45,359 nt of DNA from Alphaproteobacteria bacterium. GTDB lineage: Bacteria; Pseudomonadota; Alphaproteobacteria; Rhizobiales; JAKIUO01. Shown piece by piece: positions 26,816 to 35,097 of the stretch; position 1 is the stretch's first letter, and the number at the start of each line of letters is the position of its first letter. A program made the position numbers and the translations under genes. Under the pieces are notes generated by a model, which searched no databases, was not told the DNA's origin, and saw only the letters and a program-made list of their open reading frames with translations. The stretch spans positions 1 through 45,359 of the forward strand of contig JAJRQA010000128.1 in assembly GCA_024280475.1 (NCBI GenBank), written 5' to 3'.

Positions 26816-29800
26816 ATGACACTTAAACAAAATTCCTCCGCCGCGATCAAACGATCCTTGGCGCCCCCCAAATTCCCATTTTCGGAGACGATCATGACCC
26901 CGCTCTGCTACATCAAACGAACTGCGATGATGATGATTGCCACGCTGTTCATCGCCTTGCTGCCAGGCTTTTCAACGCCGGCCAATGCTGATTTTGGATC
27001 GCCAATATTCCATAAATCCGGTCATCAGGTCGACTGTGACTATGTCGAGTTTAAGCTGACTTACACCAAGCCGAATTTTAAATGGCTTGATGAAGCGACA
27101 AAGGACAGTATTGTAGCTGAGGCGATAAGAATAAGAGATGTTCTGCCTGAAGGTCTTTCCATTGAAAGCGCTACCATTGCTGGTGACGTGACCGGCCCTG
27201 GTGGCGGCTTGATGCTAGCTCCTGAAATCCAGACGACAACTCATGCCAACGATACATTGGTTTGGAAAAAACTCCATTTGTCGAAAACGGACCTGGACGG
27301 ATTGGCAGATCCCGAAAACCGGCAGTTTACCATTACCATTTTGGCCAAAATAGACAAAAGCAAATTCGCCGTCCCAAAACTGATTTCCAATCAAGCCAAA
27401 GCCTCTGGTCCCTCGACCACTTTTTCTCATGATCCCGCTCTTCCCGAAGATGGCGATCCTGTCAATGGTGATCCAACGGAATTGCTGATTGATGTCAGTG
27501 ATTGTCCCGAAGATACCGGCGGCGGTGACCCTGTGGGAGACGTGTGCTTCAAAGTTATTAATGGCGAAGTCGAATGTGATCTCGACCACCCCGGTGACTT
27601 TATCTATAAAATGACCGTTGGTGCCGAATATGGCGGCAAGGTTATTGAACTCACCTCAACCACCCCCGGTGTTTCCATCTTCCCGCCCTCGCAGATTGTG
27701 CCTGCTGGCGGCGGCGTGCTTGCATGGAGCATTCATGGTGCCGTTCCTGGCATGAGCATACACCTCGTTGCCAATGGTCTCACTGATGGCGATGTCAAGC
27801 ATGTCGCTGGCCCCAAAGACGGCCTTGGTCTGTGCTGTGTGCAAAAAATCACCATTGTCATCCCTATAGATATCGATTGCCCCAAAAAGTGCGAAGAAGG
27901 CGATGAGGACTGTCCACCACCACCTCCTCCCCCCTGCGAGGAAGGCGATGAAGACTGTCCACCACCACCTCCTCCTTGTGATCCCGAGATCGAAATATGC
28001 GATCCACCAGAAGAAGACGGCAAGCCTGAGCTTCGCCTGGAGAAAAAAGTGATCGGCGAGTGGTGCCTGCTAGGCGTTGGCGTTGATCAGGCCCTGTGCA
28101 CTTATCAGATTCGTATCCGCAATGTTGGCAGCGGGGTCTATGCCGGTCCTCTGACGGTCCGTGATCGTTATCCAAATGGAGCGCCGATCAGCTCAAACTT
28201 CAGCCCTGTTCCCCCTTGGGCATGCGGCCCTGATGGCGCCCCGGATAAATTCGAGTGTACGCGCAATATCATTCTGCCACCAATGGCAGAAACTATTTTG
28301 ACGGTGGAAGCAGTGGTATCGAAAACCGACTATCCAAGTCGTGAGGTGAAAAACTGCGCCAAGCTGGAACAACAGGCGGGATCACCGACAAGCTGCGCGA
28401 TTGCCAAGCTGCCGGACCCCGATGACAATCCCAAAACACCGGATCTGAAACTTGCCAAGACATGTGAGAGCGGTCCGGTCGGCAGTTTTTCTCCGGCAAC
28501 CGTTACGTGTCGGATTACTGTCACCAATAGTGGAGCTGCCCCAGCTGTTGGCCCTATTTCGATCAATGATGTCACCACCTTTGTTGGCGGTGGCGGGGCG
28601 ATCACCATAGATAGTGTCACACCCGATGCACCGGCAGCCGACTGGACCTGTTCAGCCCTGCCCGCCGAAAACCTCAATTGTTCCATTGATGGCGCAAATG
28701 TTGGCCCAGGTGTTTCTCGTTATTTCGATATGAGTTTTAGCAGCATTGAGCTTACGCAACAGCGCTACAAAAACTGTGTTGAAGGACTGGTATCGGGCGG
28801 TGGTGATGTCCATACATTCGACAGCGTCTGTGTCGAAGGCGGTGCCGACGACCCTGCGGGACCGCCAGCTCCAAATGATCCAAACGACATCTCGGTTGAA
28901 AAAACCGGTGATAGCGTTTGTGACTCGGAAAATCCTTGTAACTTCGAAATCACGTTAAAAAATGGAAGCAATACCGACTTCAGTGGCAAGCTGGCCATTA
29001 TTGACGGCATTACCAACACCGCTGGCGGCCTTGTTCCAGGTGCCGGTATTACGGTCACTCCTCCATTTGGATGTGCGGTCGAACCAACCGCTCTGCCATT
29101 TGGTTGTGTCGCCGATGTTACGCTTGGGGCCGGTCAAAGCCGCACGCACAAGGTGATTGTCACTCTGCCTGAGAATGACAATAATGCGCCAGCCAACAGC
29201 TCGGTGCCACTCTCGTCGCCAACCGGTATGCGCAACTGCGTATTGATCGGCGAAGCTGGCATTCTAAGCGCTGATATTGGTGATACTCTTGAAGGTGCTG
29301 GATCGGCGCAGGCCAATGAGGGATCTCCTCGCTATGCCTGTCATGATTTCGATACTGAGGAAACCAAGGCCGAACAATGCACGAGTGGCATGGTGCTCAA
29401 TAATGCTGGCAATTGTCAGTGTCCTTCAGGCACCCGCTGGAATGGTCGTCGCTGCTTTAGCGATGTACCACCAATCAGCATCACTGATCCCATTCCGCCA
29501 GTGATCGGTAAAGACCCGGTCTGCCCGCGTGGCATGGATCGTTTCAACAGCTTCAAAGGCAAACCACTTGGCTATGCCTTGAAAACGGTACGCTCCAATG
29601 GCGGTTCGATCATTTGCGGTGAACCTCGTTGCGACCGTGGCTGGTCCCTCTATAAAAACCGCTCGGCAATCCCGCGTGACTGGACCAAGAAGCAGATCGG
29701 ACGTCCCAATAGTCGGTATAAATTCTGGTGTGCCAAAGCGGCCCAAAAACCGTCGCTACAATGTTGGAATGATAGCTGGACACAGATCAAGTCGAGCCAG

Positions 29801-31390
29801 GCCAGCACCTATCGTGCAAAACGCTATACCGTCAAACCACGTAGCAAGAACGGTCAAACCATCTGGTGCGCCCGCAAACGCCCCACCGTCAATCAATGTC
29901 CTTCAGGCTGGACCAAGTTCCCTGTTGGCCAAGTTCCCTCAGGCTGGAATTCGCTGAAAAGACTGTATGATAATGGTCGTTCAGTGTGCGCCAAACCTGG
30001 TACAGTTGTCACCCCTCCTCTGACTTGCTGGAGTGGCTGGACGAAAGTCTGGCTTGGTGAAGTGGCCAGCTACAAAGGCAAAGGCTATAAGGCCAAAAGT
30101 CGGGGCAAGGGCAAGCGGAAAATCTGGTGTGTCAAGCCCGGTAAACCACAAAGCTGTGTCCCTGGACCCAACGAGTACCGGAACAAACAGAACCAGTGCG
30201 TCTGCAAACGAAACTATAGCCGCGGTTCGTCAGGCATCTGTTTGAAAAACTTCACGGCGCCCCGCACGTGCGATAAACCGTGGAAACAGATCAGTCCTAA
30301 TCAAATCGGGACCTATAAAAACAAGGGCTGGAAGATAAAGAACCTTGGCGGCAATGGTATCGTACCTGTTATTTGTGCCAAACCCGGCGCGAAACAGTGC
30401 AAAGCTAACGAGGTGATGACCAGTGATGGCTGTCTGTGCAAAGCTGGCTATCAGCGCGATCAATATCGCCGTTGCGTCAAGAAACCGACCACACCGACAC
30501 TCGAGTGCCGCAAGGGTTGGAGCAAGGTGTCCCGGTCACGTCTTGGCTTCTTCAAGAAGCAAGGCTATAGCATCGAGCCTCGTGGCAAAGGCAATCGCCG
30601 GATCTGGTGTGTCAAACCTGGCAATAAACCAACCGGACCAACGATAAGTTGTTCGGGTGGTGGCAAGCCCATGCGCACATCTAGTTCGGTCAACGCACAA
30701 TGGTATTGCAGCTGTCCAAATGGTAAAAAAGCGGTCAAGGCTGGTAAAAACCACTATCGCTGTATCAACGTTGTGGTGCCGCAAACCTGTGCCAAGGGTC
30801 AGACCAAGGTAACGTCGAGTAAAGCATATCGCCGCTACAAAAATCTCGGCTGGTCCCTCTCTCGCAAGAAAGGCTATTGGTGTGGCAAACCCGGCAAGAT
30901 CGTCGTGGCACCGCAAACCTGCGCCAAAGGCCAGACCAAGGTAACGTCGAGCAAAGCATATCGCCGCTACAAAAATCTCGGCTGGTCCCTCTCTCGCAAG
31001 AAAGGCTACTGGTGTGGTAAGCCCGGCAAGATCGTCGTCAAGCCAAAACCGACCTGCAAAAGCATTGGTAAAATCGGCAAATGGCCCAGATGCCGTAAAA
31101 AGCCCGTCATCAGCACCAAGCCAAACAGGACTTGCGCGCAGATTGGCAAGATTGGTAGGTGGCCCAAATGCCGCAACAAGCCAATCATACGCAAACCGAA
31201 GCTGACCTGTGGCAAGATCGGCAAGATCGGTAAATGGCCGAATTGTCGCAACAGGCCGGTGATCAAGTTCAAGCCATCGAGAACCTGCAAGAGCATCGGC
31301 AAAGCAGGCAAATGGCCAAAATGCTACACGCTGAAAAAGGCTTTTAGGCCAAATATAAAGTTCAAGCCTAAAGGGCAGCAGATAAAATAA
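26816..31390 (+). CDS. Giant secreted protein with DUF11-like domains and cationic Cys-bounded repeats
   Basis: 1524 residues. The signal peptide ends at 'STPANA-DFGS'. Two starts are equally well served: ATG 26816 (GGAGGAAATA upstream) and ATG 26894 (GGAGACGATC); the second gives a normal 31-residue signal. Order: N-terminal domain (about 60-330), two 15-residue units CEEGDEDC-Pro6/7 (about 359-390), then three DUF11/Ig-like stalk domains (about 400-530, 540-690 and 690-860) opening 'PELRLEKKV', 'PDLKLAKTC' and 'NDISVEKTG'. Then about 650 residues of Cys-bounded, Lys/Arg/Trp-rich modules: long ones such as C-x-GW-K...KGY...IWCVKPG, EGF-like 'CQCPSGTRWNGRRC', two identical 43-residue modules (1322-1409), and four terminal 'TCKSIGKIGKWPRCR'-type units. 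No LPxTG or autotransporter barrel is present. The likely role is an extended surface or matrix protein binding acidic polymers; this is inference. Confidence 0.8.
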   Translation: MTLKQNSSAAIKRSLAPPKFPFSETIMTPLCYIKRTAMMMIATLFIALLPGFSTPANADFGSPIFHKSGHQVDCDYVEFKLTYTKPNFKWLDEATKDSIVAEAIRIRDVLPEGLSIESATIAGDVTGPGGGLMLAPEIQTTTHANDTLVWKKLHLSKTDLDGLADPENRQFTITILAKIDKSKFAVPKLISNQAKASGPSTTFSHDPALPEDGDPVNGDPTELLIDVSDCPEDTGGGDPVGDVCFKVINGEVECDLDHPGDFIYKMTVGAEYGGKVIELTSTTPGVSIFPPSQIVPAGGGVLAWSIHGAVPGMSIHLVANGLTDGDVKHVAGPKDGLGLCCVQKITIVIPIDIDCPKKCEEGDEDCPPPPPPPCEEGDEDCPPPPPPCDPEIEICDPPEEDGKPELRLEKKVIGEWCLLGVGVDQALCTYQIRIRNVGSGVYAGPLTVRDRYPNGAPISSNFSPVPPWACGPDGAPDKFECTRNIILPPMAETILTVEAVVSKTDYPSREVKNCAKLEQQAGSPTSCAIAKLPDPDDNPKTPDLKLAKTCESGPVGSFSPATVTCRITVTNSGAAPAVGPISINDVTTFVGGGGAITIDSVTPDAPAADWTCSALPAENLNCSIDGANVGPGVSRYFDMSFSSIELTQQRYKNCVEGLVSGGGDVHTFDSVCVEGGADDPAGPPAPNDPNDISVEKTGDSVCDSENPCNFEITLKNGSNTDFSGKLAIIDGITNTAGGLVPGAGITVTPPFGCAVEPTALPFGCVADVTLGAGQSRTHKVIVTLPENDNNAPANSSVPLSSPTGMRNCVLIGEAGILSADIGDTLEGAGSAQANEGSPRYACHDFDTEETKAEQCTSGMVLNNAGNCQCPSGTRWNGRRCFSDVPPISITDPIPPVIGKDPVCPRGMDRFNSFKGKPLGYALKTVRSNGGSIICGEPRCDRGWSLYKNRSAIPRDWTKKQIGRPNSRYKFWCAKAAQKPSLQCWNDSWTQIKSSQASTYRAKRYTVKPRSKNGQTIWCARKRPTVNQCPSGWTKFPVGQVPSGWNSLKRLYDNGRSVCAKPGTVVTPPLTCWSGWTKVWLGEVASYKGKGYKAKSRGKGKRKIWCVKPGKPQSCVPGPNEYRNKQNQCVCKRNYSRGSSGICLKNFTAPRTCDKPWKQISPNQIGTYKNKGWKIKNLGGNGIVPVICAKPGAKQCKANEVMTSDGCLCKAGYQRDQYRRCVKKPTTPTLECRKGWSKVSRSRLGFFKKQGYSIEPRGKGNRRIWCVKPGNKPTGPTISCSGGGKPMRTSSSVNAQWYCSCPNGKKAVKAGKNHYRCINVVVPQTCAKGQTKVTSSKAYRRYKNLGWSLSRKKGYWCGKPGKIVVAPQTCAKGQTKVTSSKAYRRYKNLGWSLSRKKGYWCGKPGKIVVKPKPTCKSIGKIGKWPRCRKKPVISTKPNRTCAQIGKIGRWPKCRNKPIIRKPKLTCGKIGKIGKWPNCRNRPVIKFKPSRTCKSIGKAGKWPKCYTLKKAFRPNIKFKPKGQQIK
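27890..27979 (+). repeat. 45-bp tandem repeat encoding CEEGDEDC-polyproline
   Basis: Two in-frame 45-base units start at 27890 and 27935. Each encodes CEEGDEDC followed by six or seven prolines. This makes an acidic, disulfide-capable, stiff hinge between the N-terminal domain and the DUF11-like stalk, in contrast with the strongly basic C-terminus. Confidence 0.85.
30779..31042 (+). repeat. 132-bp tandem duplication, protein-identical with silent differences
   Basis: Two 132-base units (30779-30910 and 30911-31042). The first 43 codons of each encode identical residues (PQTCAKGQTKVTSSKAYRRY and the following 23). They differ at eight positions, all silent third-base changes (for example TGT/TGC, AAG/AAA, GGT/GGC, GTG/GTC). 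Only codon 44 differs in amino acid. Confidence 0.95.
31048..31338 (+). repeat. Four C-terminal 'C-IGKIGKWP-C' repeats
   Basis: Four tandem units of about 25 residues at the very end of the giant protein: 'TCKSIGKIGKWPRCR', 'TCAQIGKIGRWPKCR', 'TCGKIGKIGKWPNCR' and 'TCKSIGKAGKWPKC', each followed by a basic linker (KPVI...KP). The motif, I-G-K-x-G-x-W-P between two Cys, looks like a minimal disulfide-closed binding module. Confidence 0.85.
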
Positions 31391-31407
31391 CCAACAGATC
31401 ACTAAAA

Positions 31408-31435
31408 ATGGCCCTCAAAATGAGGGCCATTTTTT
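31408..31435. terminator. Bidirectional intrinsic terminator
   Basis: ATGGCCCTC-AAAAT-GAGGGCCAT followed by TTTTT on the plus strand and preceded by AAAA. It can end the giant secreted-protein operon on the plus strand and plsC on the minus strand. Confidence 0.9.
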
Positions 31436-31462
31436 ATGTCGGTCTTTTCTCAAGTCCCACGA

Positions 31463-32218
31463 TCAAACGCGAGCAACATAATCTTTTGGCGTAGGAGGGG
31501 GATTTGGACCGGCCAAAGCTTCCGCGATCAACCGGTTGGTCGCTGGCTCAATGGCCCCTTGCAGCGCTGCCATGAACTCTTCATCATTGAGCCCAGGTTC
31601 AATGGCTGGAAGAAATTCAACGATCACTTTACCGGGATGACGTTTGAATTGACGCCGGCGCCAATACAATCCAGAATTAAGTGCCACTGGCACAACCGGA
31701 ATACCCAGCTCTTTATACATGGCAACAATACCACGCTTGTAACGAGGTTCTGCACCGGGCTCACGGCGATTGCCTTCTGGAAAAATAAAAATCTCACGCC
31801 CCTGCTCAACCGATTTGCGGGCACTTTCAACCAGCTGCTTGATCGCCACGCGTCCCTTGCCGCGCTTCACCGGGATCATATCCATTTTAGTCGCGAACCA
31901 ACCCAAAAAGGGGATCGACATCAGCTCGGATTTGAGAATCATGGCAGGTTCGTCAAAATAGGGAGTGAGGGCGAAAACGTCCCACGTCGATTGATGCTTG
32001 ACCGCCACGATAACCGGGCCTTTGCGCAAATTTTCGAGGCCACGCGCGTCGGTTTCAAGACCAACAATCACCCTCAGCCACCATAAAAGCGAGCGTGAAA
32101 TACCCCCATAAATGCCGCGTACAACGGTTCGCCTTGAGGCCAACAGCAAAGGAGCGCCAAAGACAAGATAGGCTGGAACGATCAGATAGAAAGCAATATT
32201 GTATAATAAGCTGCGCAT
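31463..32218 (-). CDS. plsC: 1-acyl-sn-glycerol-3-phosphate acyltransferase
   Basis: A 251-residue inner-membrane enzyme that acylates lysophosphatidic acid to phosphatidic acid. The N-terminal membrane segment is at about 4-28. The HX4D catalytic motif is 'VAVKHQSTWDVFAL', followed by 'KSELMSIPFLGWFATKMDMI' and the substrate-binding 'IFIFPEGNRREPGAEPRYKR'. 'VVPVALNSGLYW' completes the fold. It lies downstream of the ftsX-ydcF fusion on the same strand after 186 bases. An ftsE-ftsX-ydcF-plsC order is familiar in alphaproteobacteria, so this is the expected neighbour. Confidence 0.93.
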   Translation of the reverse strand: MRSLLYNIAFYLIVPAYLVFGAPLLLASRRTVVRGIYGGISRSLLWWLRVIVGLETDARGLENLRKGPVIVAVKHQSTWDVFALTPYFDEPAMILKSELMSIPFLGWFATKMDMIPVKRGKGRVAIKQLVESARKSVEQGREIFIFPEGNRREPGAEPRYKRGIVAMYKELGIPVVPVALNSGLYWRRRQFKRHPGKVIVEFLPAIEPGLNDEEFMAALQGAIEPATNRLIAEALAGPNPPPTPKDYVARV

Positions 32219-32404
32219 GGCTCTTAGAGTCTGCCTGGAAAGTTATCGTTGTGTTGCATGACCTTTTCTTTTTTATATTGCCAGGGAAATTCACCGCTGT
32301 GGTACGCGTAGCATGAGCTGAATTTTCCGCTGCCATAGGGAAAAGACAAGGCTACTTGGAGGGTTGGTTTATTCCAGGCAAACTCTTAGCTATCGGGTTT
32401 TGCC

Positions 32405-34075
32405 TTATCCGGCAAGCATATTCGCGACCTTGGAAAAACCAAGCTTGGTAATGGCAGGGATATATTTCAGATATTCGGAAAACAACAATTTCACCGTATC
32501 TTTATCCGACCACCATTGATCCATCTGCACGTTGGAACTGGCGACCCCATAGGCTCGAAGTTTTGCTGTTGGCATGGCGGACCGAAATTCGGCGATAGCC
32601 CGCGGCATATGATAGGAACTGGTCACGACAATCAAGGAGCGAAAACCTTTTTGGCGCGACCATGATCGCGCCTCGTGAGCATTGCCAATGGTGTCCTTGG
32701 CCGCGCGGCCAAGATCGATACAGCAGTTAAACAAGGGTTTGGCCCCAGGAAACAGTCTGGCGAGTTGCCCCACGGATGTTTGCGCATGCACGCCAGAAAT
32801 CAGCAAACGCTTGGCCTTTCCAGCTGCCAATAATTTGAGCGCCTTGTTGATACGTGACTTGCCACCGGTCAACACCACAATGCCATCCGCCTGCAGCACT
32901 GATTGTGCGCCACGATGATCAATCGAGCTCGCATAGATCATAAAACCCAGCCCAAACGCCAGGAACAACAAGAATGTGCTTTTTAGAATCACTCCCAACC
33001 CCCTGAACAAGCCACCTTTTGAGGATACCGCGCCATTTTCGACACGCCTCCTTCGGCGTGAGGATACCCCAAACTGCTTGCGAGGGGAATAGTTAGGGTT
33101 CGCTATGGTTCCCTCGGTATTAAGGATACGATCGACCCAATAGCTTGAAGTGAACATGCAAATGCCTGCAACCGCCACAACAATGAAGCCAAGCAGGCTA
33201 TAGCCGAAAAAATCAAGCTGTGCCGAACCTACGAGTTGCTTGATTTCAGAAGCAGTGACCGATCCGCCGCCAAGCAACTGGATGGCAAAAGGGGCAAAAA
33301 AGAACATCGCCCCTGCCGCCAGTGCTCCCAGCAGGCCGGAGCGTATACCAAGCGCCAGAAAATGGCGTTCAAATTCACTGGCGATGAATTTGCGTTGGGC
33401 TCCGACAAAATGCAGCACCTCAACAATTTCATGATTGGATGCCATTGCACTGCGCGCCGCCGACACAATGACGGCGATAGTGGCTGTGGCAACAAGGATC
33501 AAAATGCCAATACCTGCCACCGCTACCGAGCGGGTCAGGGATCTGATCTGCGACTGCCAGTGGCGGTGATCATCAAGCAAAACCCCATCTTGAAAGCGCG
33601 CTGACAGATTTTGCCGTACCCTTGACAGATCCGGAGGCCGGTTGCGGTCAATTTCGATGGCGATCAAACGCGGCACCGGCAGCCCCAACATACTATTATT
33701 TACACCAAGCCAGGGTTCAAGCAGAGCTGAAGATTCTGCCAGGCTAAGAGGACGGACCTGTTTGATGCCGACCTGACGTTTCAAAATTGAAGTTACCTGG
33801 GCGACTTGTTTTTCCATATCAAGTCCCTCACGCGGGGCGACCTGAACCGTTACTTCACTGGCAATATCATTATACCAGGCATCCGCCGACTGATTGACCA
33901 TATAGACCATACCCGCCGTCAGACAGGCTAGAAAGGACATGATGGAAATCACCGCCGTTAGCGCCCGCCCCGACACCGAACTTTGCGGGACAATCTGCGT
34001 CGACCCGGCCAGCTGGCGTCGCGGCCAGAAGGCCTCAGACACCCCCAGCACAAATGTCGTGGCAAACTGCTTCAT
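32405..34075 (-). CDS. ftsX: FtsX-YdcF fusion: division ABC-transporter-like permease joined to a DUF218 domain
   Basis: A single 556-residue reading frame that joins two normally separate genes. Residues 1-315 are FtsX: TM1 (about 38-60), a periplasmic domain (61-183), then TM2 (184-206), TM3 (244-266) and TM4 (290-312), with the conserved 'EIVEVLHFVGAQRKFIASEF' coupling helix that contacts FtsE. A basic linker 'GVSSRRRRRVENG' (about 336-348) leads to a fifth helix (361-384) and a YdcF/DUF218 domain (396-545): 'DGIVVLTGGKSRINKALKLL', 'KRLLISGVH', 'AKDTIGNAHEARSWSRQKG' and 'VTSSYHMPRAIAEF'. FtsEX signals to wall hydrolases during division. The extra helix would put the YdcF part in the periplasm, where such domains normally lie. 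The start overlaps the ftsE stop by four bases (ATGA). Confidence 0.92.
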   Translation of the reverse strand: MKQFATTFVLGVSEAFWPRRQLAGSTQIVPQSSVSGRALTAVISIMSFLACLTAGMVYMVNQSADAWYNDIASEVTVQVAPREGLDMEKQVAQVTSILKRQVGIKQVRPLSLAESSALLEPWLGVNNSMLGLPVPRLIAIEIDRNRPPDLSRVRQNLSARFQDGVLLDDHRHWQSQIRSLTRSVAVAGIGILILVATATIAVIVSAARSAMASNHEIVEVLHFVGAQRKFIASEFERHFLALGIRSGLLGALAAGAMFFFAPFAIQLLGGGSVTASEIKQLVGSAQLDFFGYSLLGFIVVAVAGICMFTSSYWVDRILNTEGTIANPNYSPRKQFGVSSRRRRRVENGAVSSKGGLFRGLGVILKSTFLLFLAFGLGFMIYASSIDHRGAQSVLQADGIVVLTGGKSRINKALKLLAAGKAKRLLISGVHAQTSVGQLARLFPGAKPLFNCCIDLGRAAKDTIGNAHEARSWSRQKGFRSLIVVTSSYHMPRAIAEFRSAMPTAKLRAYGVASSNVQMDQWWSDKDTVKLLFSEYLKYIPAITKLGFSKVANMLAG

Positions 34076-34731
34076 GATCTCACCTGCAAAGAACCATCGG
34101 CCAGTACCAGTCTTGGGGCATTATACTGCTTGACGAGGTCGTGATCATGGGTGGCAATCACCACGGAAGTGCCCAGATGATTGAGCTCGATAAACAGGCG
34201 CAGCAATCGGCGAGCCATGCGCGGATCAACATTACCGGTAGGTTCATCGGCCAGCAATAATTCAGGCTTGCCAATCACGGCTCTGGCAATGGCAGCACGC
34301 TGCTTTTCGCCCCCCGATAAAATATGCGGATAGGCATGAATTCGGTTGCCAAGCCCCACCCATTTCAGCAATTCGGTAACGTCTTCCTTATAATCGCTTT
34401 CGCGGCGCCCCTGCACCCGCAAAGGCAGCGCTACATTTTCCCATGTAGTCATATGATCGAGTAGTCGAAAATCCTGAAACACAATGCCGATACGGCGGCG
34501 CAAAGCAGCGCGTTCTTCAGGGGGCACGAGAGCGAGGTTTTTCTGAAACAGGAATATATTCCCATCATTGGGGAACAAGGACATGAACAACAACCGCAAA
34601 AGCGTCGTTTTACCCGCCCCAGAGGCGCCGGTGAGGAAATGAAAACTGCCTGCAGGAAGGTGAAAATTGACGTTTCGAAGGACCTCTGGACCTCTGTTAT
34701 ACAACATGGATACATTTTCAAAACGGATCAC
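34072..34731 (-). CDS. ftsE: Cell-division ATP-binding protein FtsE
   Basis: A 219-residue ABC ATPase that pairs with FtsX to control septal peptidoglycan hydrolysis. Walker A 'LTGASGAGKTTLLRLL' (Lys41), a Q-loop in 'RRIGIVFQDFRLLDHMT', the signature 'HILSGGEKQRAAIARAV', Walker B 'PELLLADEPTGNVDP' and switch 'VVIATHDHDLV' are all intact. The start is GTG at 34731 with GGAAGGGG upstream. The stop overlaps the ftsX start. The gene is divergent from the zinc-ribbon gene across a 366-base regulatory region. Confidence 0.95.
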   Translation of the reverse strand: MIRFENVSMLYNRGPEVLRNVNFHLPAGSFHFLTGASGAGKTTLLRLLFMSLFPNDGNIFLFQKNLALVPPEERAALRRRIGIVFQDFRLLDHMTTWENVALPLRVQGRRESDYKEDVTELLKWVGLGNRIHAYPHILSGGEKQRAAIARAVIGKPELLLADEPTGNVDPRMARRLLRLFIELNHLGTSVVIATHDHDLVKQYNAPRLVLADGSLQVRS

Positions 34732-35097
34732 GCTGGCGGCCCCTTCCTTGATTTGGTTGTGAACCGTTTGGTCCGCGCGGCACTGATCCGCAGTGTTTGC
34801 AAAACAAATGATTGTCTGTCGTTTGCCTACTGATCTTACGGGTTAAGACTCTCTTATGGCAAATTCGATATACAAAGTACGCACAAGTAGTTTTTGATCT
34901 ATTCGTGAAACATACCGAATCACCTATGCTGGTAATAAAGCATGCTGATTGAACGCACCGACTACAAGGCCACTATACCGCTTTTTTTGGCGTATCAGCA
35001 TGTCAAAAACAAGGCTTGTCACATAAATCTCTTCGGGCGAATTTGAGGAGATCAAACCCCGATTTGCACCAGTTCAGACCTTGGGAGACCGTTTGCA
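34732..35097. promoter_or_regulatory. Divergent promoter region of ftsE and the zinc-ribbon gene
   Basis: 366 bases without a gene. It contains TTAA-N7-TTAT at 34843-34857, one mismatch from a CtrA box, with a CcrM methylation site GACTC (34847-34851) inside it, and a second GANTC site (GAATC) at 34917. In alphaproteobacteria such as Caulobacter, CtrA and GANTC methylation control division genes, so this could time ftsEX expression. Promoter boxes were not assignable. Confidence 0.4.

Noticed and set aside
30536-31402. 288-residue antisense frame opposite the repeat region of the giant protein
   Set aside because: It is a by-product of the repetitive, stop-poor DNA on the opposite strand and would run through the terminator.
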